From [Clostridium] symbiosum (GTDB lineage: Bacteria > Bacillota > Clostridia > Lachnospirales > Lachnospiraceae): a DNA stretch of 64,000 bases. The translations under genes were made by a program, and so were the position numbers. Numbering within the stretch: the stretch's first letter is position 1; each line of letters starts with the position of its first letter. Where the stretch lies: the NCBI GenBank assembly GCA_021769625.1, contig JAETSN010000014.1, positions 1 through 64,000 of the forward strand, given 5' to 3'. Positions 44,295 through 53,999 of this stretch are shown one piece after another. The notes under the pieces were generated by a model. The model worked only from the letters and a program-made list of their open reading frames with translations. It was not told the origin of the DNA and did no database searches.

Positions 44295-44342
44295 AAAAGA
44301 GTGTGCAGCCCATTGATCACTCCATAGACTTCACACTCTTTT
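44295..44342. terminator. terminator hairpin downstream of the coiled-coil repeat gene
   Basis: Arms aaaagagtgtg (44295-44305) and cacactctttt (44332-44342). On the minus strand it ends the gene at 44352 and is followed by a T-run; the plus strand also has a T-run after it. Confidence 0.7.
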
Positions 44343-44351
44343 TCTATCTTT

Positions 44352-44996
44352 TTAACGTGGTATCAGATCATTCATTTTCAGTATTTCTTCCACCGTATCC
44401 ATACCATCCTGCAGTCTGGCAAATTTTTTATCATTGCTGCTTTTCAGTTCCCTTATAGCCAGATCCTGCGCTCTTACGGATAGATCCAGATCCTTCAACT
44501 TTCTTGTATTTCTCTCCACTTTCACATTCAACAGATCTACGCTGCCTTTGAGGCCTTCTATATCTGTTCTCATGCCAGCGATATCCTTTTCCATGACATT
44601 CATCTTCTGTTTCATGACCGTGATATCTTTCTTCACAACTTTCATATCATCTTTCATAAGATTCATGTCATCTTTCATAAGATTCATGTCATTCTTCATA
44701 AGATTCATGTCATTCTTCAGGACTTTCATATCTTCTTTAAGCGGCCGAAATTCCCTCTCGAATCTTACATCCAGCTTTTCATCAAACTTTCTGTCCAACA
44801 CTTCGTCAAGCTTTCTGTCCAGCACTTCGTCAAGCTTTCTCTCCAACACTTCGTCAAGCTTTCTGTCCAGTGCTTCATCAAACTTTCTATCCAGTGCTTC
44901 ATCAAGCTTTCTGTCCAACGCTTCATCAAGCCTTATTTCCAGCCTTTCATCAAACACATTGGAAATCGCCTGCAAATCTTCTTTCGTCAAATACAT
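44352..44996 (-). CDS. coiled-coil protein with 8-residue and 7-residue repeats
   Basis: 214 residues from ATG 44996 (MYLTKEDLQAISNVF) behind ggaggg; a 40-residue upstream extension is rejected. Residues 18-75 repeat the unit LDEALDRK seven times, and residues 85-115 repeat NLMKDDM-type heptads, then the coil continues (LNVKVERNTRKLKDLDLSVRAQ). No membrane segment. Similar tandem-repeat coiled-coil proteins occur in Lachnospiraceae, but I know no function. It lies alone, divergent from the subtilase gene, with a terminator behind it. Confidence 0.8.
   Translation of the reverse strand: MYLTKEDLQAISNVFDERLEIRLDEALDRKLDEALDRKFDEALDRKLDEVLERKLDEVLDRKLDEVLDRKFDEKLDVRFEREFRPLKEDMKVLKNDMNLMKNDMNLMKDDMNLMKDDMKVVKKDITVMKQKMNVMEKDIAGMRTDIEGLKGSVDLLNVKVERNTRKLKDLDLSVRAQDLAIRELKSSNDKKFARLQDGMDTVEEILKMNDLIPR
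44778..44945 (-). repeat. 24-bp tandem repeat, seven units, within the coiled-coil gene
   Basis: Units such as ttcgtcaagctttctgtcca (first 20 of 24 bp) repeated seven times with small changes, encoding the 8-residue unit. A second 21-bp tandem array (about 44651-44720) encodes the heptads. Such arrays can change copy number by slippage. Confidence 0.85.
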
Positions 44997-45171
44997 ATAT
45001 TTCCCTCCATTTCCTTCTCCATACGTTAAATAAGTATACCATGAAAAGAGTGTAAAGTCTATGCAATTATCAAGGAACCGACAATAAAAGAGCAAAGTAT
45101 ATTCGTACAAACTCAAAACAAGGGGTTTCTGATTATGATAGAAAAAGAACTTTTTTACCAGACATTACATT

Positions 45172-46083
45172 ATGAACAGAGTCAGAAATCAACTTGGATT
45201 ATACAACACAGAAGAAACAAAAGATTATGATCCGGAACCTGTTACAGTCGCTGTCCTCGACAGCGGGATCGACAGCAGGCACCCTGACCTGGAAGGAAAA
45301 GTACTTGCCTTTCGGGACTTTGTGGCAAACCGGAATATGCCCTATGATGATTACGGCCACGGCACCCATGTCTGCGGCAGCATCGCTGGAAGCGGCGTCG
45401 CTTCAAACGGCATCTACGCCGGGATCATGCCGGATGCCCGTCTGGTCGTCGGGAAGATTCTGGACAAACACGGAGACGGCAGTGTGGAAAAGATGGCGGA
45501 CGCTATGCGCTGGATCATGACGATAAAAGATACTTACAACATCCGCGTACTGAATATCTCTATCGGTACCGGAAAAGGATATGAAAAACAGGAATATAAT
45601 GAAATCAGGGATCTGCTCAACGAAGCATGGTATCAGGGGATTATGATCATATGCGCTGCCGGCAACAGCGGACCTGCCGGAGGCAGTATCTCCATGCTCG
45701 GCATGAATCGAAATATTATTACCGTGGGATGCCACGAAGGACAGGAAAGTTATCGTTTCGGACGTCCCTGCCAGATCTACTCCGGCAGAGGAGAGGTTTC
45801 AGATATTTACAGAAAACCTGACATCGTCGCCCCCGGTACGGAAATTGTTTCCTGCAAGGCAGCACCCTACCGGGGAAGAACGATATTCGACAAATACTAT
45901 TGTAAGAAAAGCGGCACCTCCATGGCAACCGCCATTGTATCGGGATGCTGCGCGCTCTATTTTAAAAATCATCCGTCTGAATCAAATGAATACTGCAAAA
46001 GACGGCTTCTGCAGACCGCCCACAATCTGGGGGAAGCCTGGAATAAGCAAGGATATGGGATGATCAACCCGACGGCTATGTGA
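45172..46083 (+). CDS. intracellular subtilisin-like serine protease (S8)
   Basis: 303 residues. The catalytic triad is complete: Asp30 in VAVLDSGIDSRHPDL, His63 in DDYGHGTHVCGS and Ser250 in SGTSMATAIVSG, with the oxyanion Asn in CAAGNSGPAG. No signal peptide or propeptide, so it works in the cytosol like the intracellular subtilisins of Firmicutes. ATG 45172 has no clear ribosome site; a short out-of-frame reading frame starting at 45135 overlaps it and could couple translation. It ends directly against the convergent lipoprotein gene. Confidence 0.92.
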   Translation: MNRVRNQLGLYNTEETKDYDPEPVTVAVLDSGIDSRHPDLEGKVLAFRDFVANRNMPYDDYGHGTHVCGSIAGSGVASNGIYAGIMPDARLVVGKILDKHGDGSVEKMADAMRWIMTIKDTYNIRVLNISIGTGKGYEKQEYNEIRDLLNEAWYQGIMIICAAGNSGPAGGSISMLGMNRNIITVGCHEGQESYRFGRPCQIYSGRGEVSDIYRKPDIVAPGTEIVSCKAAPYRGRTIFDKYYCKKSGTSMATAIVSGCCALYFKNHPSESNEYCKRRLLQTAHNLGEAWNKQGYGMINPTAM

Positions 46084-47052
46084 TCACTCCCCGAGTGCCC
46101 CCGGCACAACGCTCTTCACCTCCGGCGGCAATTCTGGTGCCTCTTCACTGCCGCGGTATGCGAGCAAAACGCCGTCCCCGACGATCAGGAAATCATCGCT
46201 TTCCGAAGCCCCTGACACTTCTGTCATTTCTTCATCACCCGTCATCGCGGCATCTTCCGCATCTTTTCCGCCTGCCATCCAGTTCTCCAGCCAGGACGTA
46301 TGAGAAAAAGCGTTTTCCTCGATCGTTGTAACGCTGGCCGGTATCGAAACCTCAGAAAGACTGTCGCAATGATAGAAAGCACTGTAACCGATGCTTGTCA
46401 CGCCATCCGGAATCGTGATGCTGTTTAACCCGCTCCTTGCAAAAGCAAATTTATCAATAGAAGTAACCCCTTCCGGAAACTCAAAATCCCGAAGCTGCGC
46501 TTCCCTGTAAAAAGCCCATGCGTCAACCGCACCGCTGGACAACGCCTGTGCTGTCTCTTCTTCCAATTTTAATGTCAGGGCGCTCATCTCTTCGGGCTCG
46601 TAATCTCCCTGATAAGTGGAAGCATAGCTGCCGTCCATCAAAACAACAGCGTTGCCGTTCACGATCGGCACCATGCCGAGATTGCCGCCGGCAGAAGTCT
46701 TTATCGTATAGAGAGCCTCCTGTTCAGAAGCCGTATTGTCCACCGTCTCAGATACGGTTTCAGACGGATCATTTTCTGAAACCGTCCTGTCTTCTTCTGT
46801 ATCCGAAACATCTGCCGTTTCCTCCGAAACATCCGCTTCATTTTCCGAAACATCCGCCTCGCCTTCCGAACTGTTCTCCGCATTTTCCCCGCCAGCATCC
46901 TCCTCAGAATTTCCGGCATCCTCTTCGACAGTCCCGGCATTTTCTTCTGCCATTTCAGCTTCGGAAGATGTTTCTGTATTTCCACAGGCCGACAAAATAA
47001 AAATCGATGAAATAAATAATAGTATTGCAAATTTCTTTTTCAAAAATTTCAT
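46084..47052 (-). CDS. lipoprotein with BspA-like leucine-rich repeats
   Basis: 322 residues. Signal peptide with lipobox (IFILSACGN), then about 80 residues of Glu/Ser/Asp-rich low complexity built from repeats like SENEADVSE, and a BspA-type LRR_5 region (FPEGVTSIDKFAFARSGLNSITIPDGVTSIGYSAFYHCDSLSEVSIP split by repeats), ending acidic. Exposed on the outer face of the membrane. It follows the large LRR wall protein, and a terminator lies between them. Likely an adhesion or ligand-binding surface protein. Confidence 0.87.
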   Translation of the reverse strand: MKFLKKKFAILLFISSIFILSACGNTETSSEAEMAEENAGTVEEDAGNSEEDAGGENAENSSEGEADVSENEADVSEETADVSDTEEDRTVSENDPSETVSETVDNTASEQEALYTIKTSAGGNLGMVPIVNGNAVVLMDGSYASTYQGDYEPEEMSALTLKLEEETAQALSSGAVDAWAFYREAQLRDFEFPEGVTSIDKFAFARSGLNSITIPDGVTSIGYSAFYHCDSLSEVSIPASVTTIEENAFSHTSWLENWMAGGKDAEDAAMTGDEEMTEVSGASESDDFLIVGDGVLLAYRGSEEAPELPPEVKSVVPGALGE

Positions 47053-47117
47053 TCTCCCCTATTTTTACAGTAAAAACTTGCTTATCACAAATAGTCCTGT
47101 TCACAAAATGTTCAAAA

Positions 47118-47149
47118 CAGGAAAGCTGATTTTTTCTTCAGCTTTCCTG
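47118..47149 (-). terminator. intrinsic terminator behind the large wall protein gene
   Basis: Perfect 12-bp arms caggaaagctga (47118-47129) and tcagctttcctg (47138-47149), followed on the minus strand by TTTTG. Separates the large gene from the LRR lipoprotein gene. Confidence 0.8.
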
Positions 47150-47158
47150 CCTGAAATC

Positions 47159-50100
47159 TTATGCCATCCCCGGATTTACTTTTTTATCTTTCTTTAAAAA
47201 CAGTACTGCCGAGAACAATGCCAATCCGATCGCCAAAAACCACTTCGGATGGATTGCATCACCTGTCTTCGGTGTTATATCATACGCACCTTCTGAGAGG
47301 TTGGCTGTATCTACATAGACAGTATATGGCGAGAAATGCGTTGCCGTAAAGGTCACACAGGGCACACCGTTTACTGTTGTAAACCGCGGATTCAGTTTAT
47401 CCAGATTATTTCCGCCGGTCACTGCCGCAACCTTGTTATTTCCGCCGTACTGCCTCAATTCATCCGGCAGAGGCAGCGTGATCGTCACGGAAAGTCCCGT
47501 GGTATCTGTGATCTTAGTTGTTCCTGTCTCATCATACAGCGAGATATCCATAGCAAAATAGTGGATATTGGTAAGATCACCGTACTCGTTTCTGAGTGCT
47601 TCCGCTACGGCCATAGTTGCCTGCCCGTCTTCTGTCACTTTTACAACAAAATTGTCTGTTGATCCGTTTACAGTCGCAGATGCAACATTTGTATCCGATA
47701 TTCCGGGCCTGCTTACCTGTACGGAACTTCCGCTGTTATTGCTATTATTGCTGTTACTGTCGCTCTTACTCACAGAACCGGTATTGGATGCCGGAGATGA
47801 CGTTATCGTCCCCTGGCCTCTCTTTGAAGTGATCGCATTACCAGTTTCACTCTTCACCCTGTAGTTGGCCGTAACTGTCAGATTCTTCTTCGGCATCTTG
47901 AAAGTTGTCGCCGACATTGTCTTGCTGGCAAAAGTCGTATCGCTCTCCGAAGACGTCCAATTGTAGAACGCATATCCGGTATTCGGCTCAAAAGCGGCTA
48001 TCACTACGGTAGATCCTTCCTCGTAATCGCCGGAACCTGAACCGTTTACAACAGTAAGAGTGTAACGCTCTTTATTGGAATTATTATTGTCACCATTACT
48101 TCCGTTATTACCGTTATTACCGTTATTACCGTTATTCCCATTATTTCCATTGTTCCCGCCATTTGGATTGTTGGGATCATTTGGATTGTTCGGATCATTT
48201 CCGCTCTGATCACCACCGTTATTGCCGCCGCTGTTATAGCTCGCCATAAACGTCACATCACAGGTGATCGGATCATAAGGACTGACTCCCTGCGGATCTG
48301 ACAGCCACCCTCTGAAAGATGCACCCGGATTCTGAGCGGAAGTCGGCGTCTGGGGAACAGGTGTCCTTTTACCGCTTAATACATCCTCTTCCATGAGAAC
48401 TGACAGATTATCATTTACAAACCTTACATGATAATAGATCACCTCATCGGAGAACGTTGCTGTCACATAATTAGTCTCCTTGCTTGCGATCTCATAATCG
48501 CCCGGAAGCCATTCCACAAATTTCATACCCGCAAAATCAGGGTATTTTTCGAAATAAGCGGCCCATTCTTCCTCTGTAGGCGGCTGCACAGTTTCGCCCT
48601 CTTCATTTCGGCGCTCCGCAATCACATGCCCGTTTCTGTCCTGAAAGATAGTGGTACAGGTTCTCCCGATCACATTGTCAGATACCACCCAATGATAATC
48701 CTTATATGTATCCGCCAAGATCGACGCTGTACTCCCCTCCATTGTCTCCACTTCTACGCCGTCTTTCACATGCCCGTTATCCTTCGTATCATAAAAAGCA
48801 TAGTTGGCAAAGTTTGTCAGCATATTCGGAACACGCAGTATATGAAGCGCAGTATCTTTAAATGCATAATCATCTACCACAGTACAAGTCGACGGAAGCT
48901 TTGCTTCCCTCAGGTTCGCGGCATCGCTGAAACAGAATTTTGGAATCCTCGTCACATTGGACGAACCGAGTTCTACCGAATCCAACCCTGTACAATTCAT
49001 AAATGCTTCCTCAGCAATAGTTCTGACACCAGCCAGTTCATCCGCCACCAGCCGGGAAGAACCTACGCCACCTGAAACCCCCCTCGACTCAAGGCATTGT
49101 ACAACGGAATCCTTCGCTCCGTCTCTTAATTCATAAATAATACCTTTATCACAAAGGAAATTATCTCCCTGATTCGATTCGTTATAAACTCCGTCCAAAG
49201 GCTCCTCACCGACAAATCTGACTTCTGTCAGTTTCTTATCTGCCGCAAATGGCCGCTTTCCCATCTTTGTCGTGCTGTACGGAAGTTTCACTGTTGCCAG
49301 TTCAGGACAATGCCCAAATACATAATTACCGATACTCTCGCCGTCTTCTGCTTCCGAAGAGTACATTTCCACGCTGTTCAAATTTTCACAACCGTAAAAT
49401 GCATATGGCTCCAAAGCTTCCACATCAACCATCACAATACTGCGAATGGACTGATTCGCATTAAAAGGTCTGTTTGCACCTTTATCCCACAATGCAGCCG
49501 GAATATTAATAGGCCGATTACTCAACTTATTTAAAGGATCATCACCGGTAGTAGTAGTTTCCTCATCTGCCTTTGAAAACAATCCGCTCTTAATACTCTG
49601 AATACCGGAAGGCAATGTAATATTGTAAGCTGACTTGAATATTTTCATCGCATCTTCCGAAAGGGTAGTCGGCAGGTTTCCTCCCGGATTTGTTCCGTCG
49701 CCTTCATAATTTTTAACTAGTTCCGTAATCGCAGGATCGACGGTATCTTCTGTATAAAGAGGGCTGTTCATCTCGAGCAAGGCTTTTCTCAAAGCCAGAT
49801 AATAATCGTACTGATACTTTGTATCCTTCTTTTTGTTGAGTTCCTCCATTTCTTTCACAGTAGTACCTGGCACTACTCCAGACCATGCGATATCCGTTGT
49901 CGGTACATGTATCACTTCACGCTTATCTGTATCATAGTTATACATAACATGAATATTCGTACCGTCGCTGGAACAGAAATCGATATACGCCCTGTCCTGA
50001 CTGAGGCTGTTATAATTATTCTCTCTCTGCATCGCATACATAAACGGCACAGAATCAATATCTATATTGCCGTAGAAAGTCAGTTCCGTAATCGTTGTAT

Positions 50101-52291
50101 TGGAGCCTTCCTGCGTCTTAAAAGCATCAGTGCCAATAGACTGGATATTATTAGGCTCTATAAAAATGACTTCCTCCAGATTTCTACAGCCTTTGAACGC
50201 ATTATCACCGATCTCCGTAATTGTATTCGGAATAGTAATGGATCGCAACGTATCGTTACCCTGTCCATTATTGCTGAACTGGCTGCCGATCGTCTTCACA
50301 TCATGAGGACCGATCGTTCTCTCTATCACCACTGTATCTGGCTTTCCATCATTTGGATCAACATCCGTAATGCCAAGCCAGAGCAATTCACCATTAGAGT
50401 CTACCTGATAGTTATATTCTGCAACAATTTTACTTTTATCAACATTTCCCTGCGCATCTGTTTCATATTCTCGGATTATCTTTTCATATCTGTCCTCATT
50501 CCTGTACTTGAATGCAAAGGCTTCCTCCGTTGTCAAATTGTGGATCTTACAATTTGGCGTTCCGTTATTTCCGATAAAATAGAATCTTTCACTGACATCT
50601 TCCTTAAACTGCTCAGGTCCGTATTCATAATACTCACCGACATCATTTTTATACTTAAAAGTAGTATTATTATTCAGCACATCAATACATTCCAGAGAAG
50701 TACATCCCCTGAAATTCGTAAAGCTGATGTCCCCGATGATTGGATTATCCGGAAGCACCACATTCTGCAGGGAGGTACAGCCCGCAAAATTGGACTGGCC
50801 CATATCCGTTAGGCTATTGGGCAACTCTACTCTGGTAAGACTGCTGCAGTTCTGAAAAACTCTGCTCCCCATTCCCGTTATATTGGCAGCATTGGAAAAA
50901 TCCACCGATCCCAGACCGAAACAATCCGCGAAAGCATCATCACATATCTTTGTCACACCCACAGGCACCGTAAAACTCTGCAGTTTTCCACACCTTGCAA
51001 AGACAGAATCCGATAAAATGGCAAGCGGTGCATTGAATGCCAGCGTAAAAGTTGTCATACTACTGCAGTTTGCAAAAGCATTGCTGCCGATAGCGGAGAT
51101 CGTTGAAGTCCCTTCGAATGTAACTGACTGCAGGGCGGAACAGTTATAGAAAGAATAGTCCGCGATCGCTACCAATGTATCCGGAAGGCTCACCGTGATC
51201 ATCATCTGTCCGGACGGGAAGAAAGATTCCTCTGGTCCTCTTTTTCCGCTTGCGAGCTGTAATGCCCCATTTACATATTCTGTTCTCTGGTCAGAAATGA
51301 AACCTACCTGCGCATTCACAAGCCAGTCCTCGTTATTTCCCGGTATATTAAAAATTGATGGATACTTAATCACGTCAATATATTGGTGTTCCGTATCAGC
51401 TATTAATTCTTTTGGGACTACGCCTGTAGGCAAAGTAGGCATCTGATAAAACCGCATGTTTTCGGGACTGGGTTTTGTCTGGCCTGGATCGAGCGGAGGA
51501 TAACTCGCCTTATCGTTATAAAGATATCGCTGCACAGAATCATTATTCCAAGTGCTTTCCTCTCCCTGTCTGCAGGGAACAAAATAATACTCCCAATAGC
51601 GCACAGTCTGGCTCCATACGCCGGGATCATTGGGATCATTCGTACCGCTGGTAGCCTGAAAAGTTGTACTCACTGTCGGAGTCGGATAATTTGTGTTTTT
51701 ATCCTCCAAAGCATAATTTACCGTTTCCGCTGTAAATGCACTCCAACCGGCATCCCCGGGCTGTGTGCCTCTCACGCCATTCTGCGTCCTGACAGCCGAG
51801 ATGATACGGAACATCTTATAATAAAGTACATCACCGTTTTGATTCGCTGCTGCAAAAGCTCTGGCGGAACCGTCTGTATTCGTATACTGAATATATGCAT
51901 TTACTGTCTTTGGAATTTCCAGATTCGTCATATGGGGACCACCGGCACAACTGAGTAAAACAGCCTTGTCTCCGTAATCAGTTGTCTTCACATAAGCGAA
52001 CGTAAATCTGCTGTTCTCTGATGCATAAATATTACCTGTATCTTTTATTTCCGGAATGATCCCCGTTACCTTTGTTCCGTCTATCTCCTTAGTACCCGAA
52101 TATACAGAATTAGTCAGAGATTTCGCAGTAAGCTCCTGCGCATATGTAACAATCCCGTCATTCGCCGCAGCCGCCTCCGGCACCGGAATCGCCGCCACAG
52201 TAATAGCGGAGATCAAAAGCATCACCGCCGATGTCTTTCTGATCCGCCGCCGCATTCTTCTGTCCAGTTTCTTTCTTCCTTTTCCAAACAT
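47159..52291 (-). CDS. large BspA-like leucine-rich-repeat cell-wall protein
   Basis: 1710 residues, secreted. Basic N terminus and a signal peptide ending near PEAAAAND. A long middle part holds many LRR_5/BspA repeats (for example AIADYSFYNCSALQSVTF, IGSNAFANCSSMTTFTL, MGSRVFQNCSSLTRVEL). Next comes a Pro/Asn/Gly stretch (NDPNNPNDPNNPNGG, then NGN repeats), an InlB-type beta repeat (YTLTVVNGSGSGDYEEGS), and a C-terminal sorting signal: TPKTGD (about residue 1673), a hydrophobic helix and KKDKK. TPKTG is a variant of LPxTG. The sortase gene lies directly upstream. Probable adhesin. Confidence 0.9.
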   Translation of the reverse strand: MFGKGRKKLDRRMRRRIRKTSAVMLLISAITVAAIPVPEAAAANDGIVTYAQELTAKSLTNSVYSGTKEIDGTKVTGIIPEIKDTGNIYASENSRFTFAYVKTTDYGDKAVLLSCAGGPHMTNLEIPKTVNAYIQYTNTDGSARAFAAANQNGDVLYYKMFRIISAVRTQNGVRGTQPGDAGWSAFTAETVNYALEDKNTNYPTPTVSTTFQATSGTNDPNDPGVWSQTVRYWEYYFVPCRQGEESTWNNDSVQRYLYNDKASYPPLDPGQTKPSPENMRFYQMPTLPTGVVPKELIADTEHQYIDVIKYPSIFNIPGNNEDWLVNAQVGFISDQRTEYVNGALQLASGKRGPEESFFPSGQMMITVSLPDTLVAIADYSFYNCSALQSVTFEGTSTISAIGSNAFANCSSMTTFTLAFNAPLAILSDSVFARCGKLQSFTVPVGVTKICDDAFADCFGLGSVDFSNAANITGMGSRVFQNCSSLTRVELPNSLTDMGQSNFAGCTSLQNVVLPDNPIIGDISFTNFRGCTSLECIDVLNNNTTFKYKNDVGEYYEYGPEQFKEDVSERFYFIGNNGTPNCKIHNLTTEEAFAFKYRNEDRYEKIIREYETDAQGNVDKSKIVAEYNYQVDSNGELLWLGITDVDPNDGKPDTVVIERTIGPHDVKTIGSQFSNNGQGNDTLRSITIPNTITEIGDNAFKGCRNLEEVIFIEPNNIQSIGTDAFKTQEGSNTTITELTFYGNIDIDSVPFMYAMQRENNYNSLSQDRAYIDFCSSDGTNIHVMYNYDTDKREVIHVPTTDIAWSGVVPGTTVKEMEELNKKKDTKYQYDYYLALRKALLEMNSPLYTEDTVDPAITELVKNYEGDGTNPGGNLPTTLSEDAMKIFKSAYNITLPSGIQSIKSGLFSKADEETTTTGDDPLNKLSNRPINIPAALWDKGANRPFNANQSIRSIVMVDVEALEPYAFYGCENLNSVEMYSSEAEDGESIGNYVFGHCPELATVKLPYSTTKMGKRPFAADKKLTEVRFVGEEPLDGVYNESNQGDNFLCDKGIIYELRDGAKDSVVQCLESRGVSGGVGSSRLVADELAGVRTIAEEAFMNCTGLDSVELGSSNVTRIPKFCFSDAANLREAKLPSTCTVVDDYAFKDTALHILRVPNMLTNFANYAFYDTKDNGHVKDGVEVETMEGSTASILADTYKDYHWVVSDNVIGRTCTTIFQDRNGHVIAERRNEEGETVQPPTEEEWAAYFEKYPDFAGMKFVEWLPGDYEIASKETNYVTATFSDEVIYYHVRFVNDNLSVLMEEDVLSGKRTPVPQTPTSAQNPGASFRGWLSDPQGVSPYDPITCDVTFMASYNSGGNNGGDQSGNDPNNPNDPNNPNGGNNGNNGNNGNNGNNGNNGSNGDNNNSNKERYTLTVVNGSGSGDYEEGSTVVIAAFEPNTGYAFYNWTSSESDTTFASKTMSATTFKMPKKNLTVTANYRVKSETGNAITSKRGQGTITSSPASNTGSVSKSDSNSNNSNNSGSSVQVSRPGISDTNVASATVNGSTDNFVVKVTEDGQATMAVAEALRNEYGDLTNIHYFAMDISLYDETGTTKITDTTGLSVTITLPLPDELRQYGGNNKVAAVTGGNNLDKLNPRFTTVNGVPCVTFTATHFSPYTVYVDTANLSEGAYDITPKTGDAIHPKWFLAIGLALFSAVLFLKKDKKVNPGMA

Positions 52292-52418
52292 AAAAATCCA
52301 CCTTCTTCTGTCATTTTATGATATCGGGACCACAGGCTTTGCCCCACAATATATACTATTTATAATCGTCCTGTGCTTATATATCCGTATCTTTGATCTG
52401 CAACACTGCTGATCTATC

Positions 52419-53273
52419 TTATGCGATCTTCACGCCGACTACCACAAACCTTCCCTCTGCCCCCTGAGAACGGTCACAGGTGGAGAGCGTTACCAGATCA
52501 TCCCCATAAACCGGTATGATCCCTGTATCGTACAGGGACATATCCGCCATCGCAGCCATATTGGAGTTAAACTCTTCCTCGGAATTGGCGTCGATAAACT
52601 GATAATATTTAAAAGCGATCTCATCCTCGGCAAGTACCTGTGCCTGAAATGCGAAAGCAACCTGATAAGTCCCTTTTTCATAGATCGTATCAAACTGGAA
52701 CGTCTGATGTTCCTGATAAAAGGACTCGTCGGCATATTTATCAAGCTGACCGAACATGGCGCCTGATTTCATGTGATGCCCGTATATGATCAGATTCGTG
52801 GAACGATCTATCACATCACAATCCTTATCCATGAAAATACAGCCGTTCTTGTCGTAATTCTGTCCGAAATCATGATCCAGATAGTATTCGTTATCCACAG
52901 TCTGCATTACAGGGTAATCAATATCTGTATCGGCAATTTTTACCCATCCGATTAGCTTTTTGTTCTTATTATATAAAATTTCATATTCGGGAAGGATATC
53001 CGGCACTTTGGTTTCGCCTGTCCTGTGTATCACCGGTTCGTCTTTCCTTTCATTCGGTTTCTTCCTGCTCTCCTCTTTCATCTGTGCCCAGCTCTCACTT
53101 TCAGACTGGGTTTTCCGATTCATATAGGTATACACAGAAAAATAACCGATGCACCCGGTTGCCAGAACGATACACAGCGCAAGCAGCCGCTTCCTTCTTT
53201 TTTCCCGCTTCTTCAGCTCCCTGATCACGGCAGCTTTCAGTTTCTCATCCTCTATATCCTGCAGTCTGCCCAT
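52419..53273 (-). CDS. class B-type sortase
   Basis: 284 residues. Cytosolic basic N terminus, one membrane helix (about 29-50), then the sortase barrel: DIDYPVMQTVDNEYYLDHDF, catalytic His166 in IIYGHHMKSG, Cys266 in TLSTC and Arg275 in GRFVVVGV. The YPVMQ...YYLDHDF and TLSTC pattern fits sortase B. It should anchor the TPKTGD protein encoded 127 bp downstream, a dedicated enzyme-substrate pair. Ribosome site caggag. Confidence 0.92.
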   Translation of the reverse strand: MGRLQDIEDEKLKAAVIRELKKREKRRKRLLALCIVLATGCIGYFSVYTYMNRKTQSESESWAQMKEESRKKPNERKDEPVIHRTGETKVPDILPEYEILYNKNKKLIGWVKIADTDIDYPVMQTVDNEYYLDHDFGQNYDKNGCIFMDKDCDVIDRSTNLIIYGHHMKSGAMFGQLDKYADESFYQEHQTFQFDTIYEKGTYQVAFAFQAQVLAEDEIAFKYYQFIDANSEEEFNSNMAAMADMSLYDTGIIPVYGDDLVTLSTCDRSQGAEGRFVVVGVKIA

Positions 53274-53466
53274 CTTAATCTCCTGTTCATCTCCCCCCGG
53301 ACGCGATACTGCTAATATATCTTATTTTACTATATCTTGCTCGAAATGCAAGTGTTTTTACCACATCTGGTAAACTAATTCTTTCCATTCGCAGCTCGCA
53401 AGCCGCTCACAACAGCGGAGTGGGCTGGTATCAATACTGTATCTGGTCTTTGATCGTAGTGAAAAA

Positions 53467-53500
53467 GCGTAAAGCCTTAATAATTCAACAGACTTTACGC
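53467..53500 (-). terminator. intrinsic terminator of the 60-residue protein gene
   Basis: Arms gcgtaaag (53467-53474) and ctttacgc (53493-53500); on the minus strand followed by TTTTTC. It lies 26 bp behind the small gene. Confidence 0.75.
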
Positions 53501-53525
53501 CACATTTTAATAAGTATATTCCATT

Positions 53526-53708
53526 TTACTCCTTAATCATATCAAGCTCTGTCAGATTTACCCCTGATGATGTAAGAATAACTTTTAATTCTATATACCT
53601 TCTTTTCATTCTCTTGTATGCATTAGACTCTTTATCAGATTCTATCATATAATCCTGTAATCTCGAAAATTCTTCCACAGACATCTTGATCATTTCTATC
53701 TCGCTCAT
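53526..53708 (-). CDS. 60-residue protein of unknown function
   Basis: MSEIEMIKMSVEEFSRLQDY... from ATG 53708 behind a strong ggaggt site. Helical and charged (DKESNAYKRMKRRYIELKVIL), no membrane segment. A dedicated ribosome site and terminator support a real gene. No family recognised. Confidence 0.65.
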   Translation of the reverse strand: MSEIEMIKMSVEEFSRLQDYMIESDKESNAYKRMKRRYIELKVILTSSGVNLTELDMIKE

Positions 53709-53723
53709 TACTCTACCTCCCAA

Positions 53724-53999
53724 TCATAAAAACAAATTATTCATGAGTTCAGTATAACACACTCAGGAGGCAAGGTCTATCCATTTTGCAACACCATTCT
53801 TTCACTGTACACCATGCTTCCTGCAGAGCCGGGAAGTTCTCTTACAAATAAGAGCACATCATCATTCATGCCGCCTGTGGCGCATTTCAGGATTGCAACA
53901 TTTTTCTTCAGAATGCTCCCCCTAATTTTTTCCAAAAGGCGAACCCTTTTCAATCGGTTGCATATGATAAAGCATAAAAAACAAACGGAGGCAACTATT
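53724..53999. other. 276-bp intergenic region
   Basis: Lies between two divergent small genes and should contain both promoters. A minus-strand frame ending at 53777 crosses it, but it runs antisense through the Cys-rich gene and is not accepted as a gene. Confidence 0.5.
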
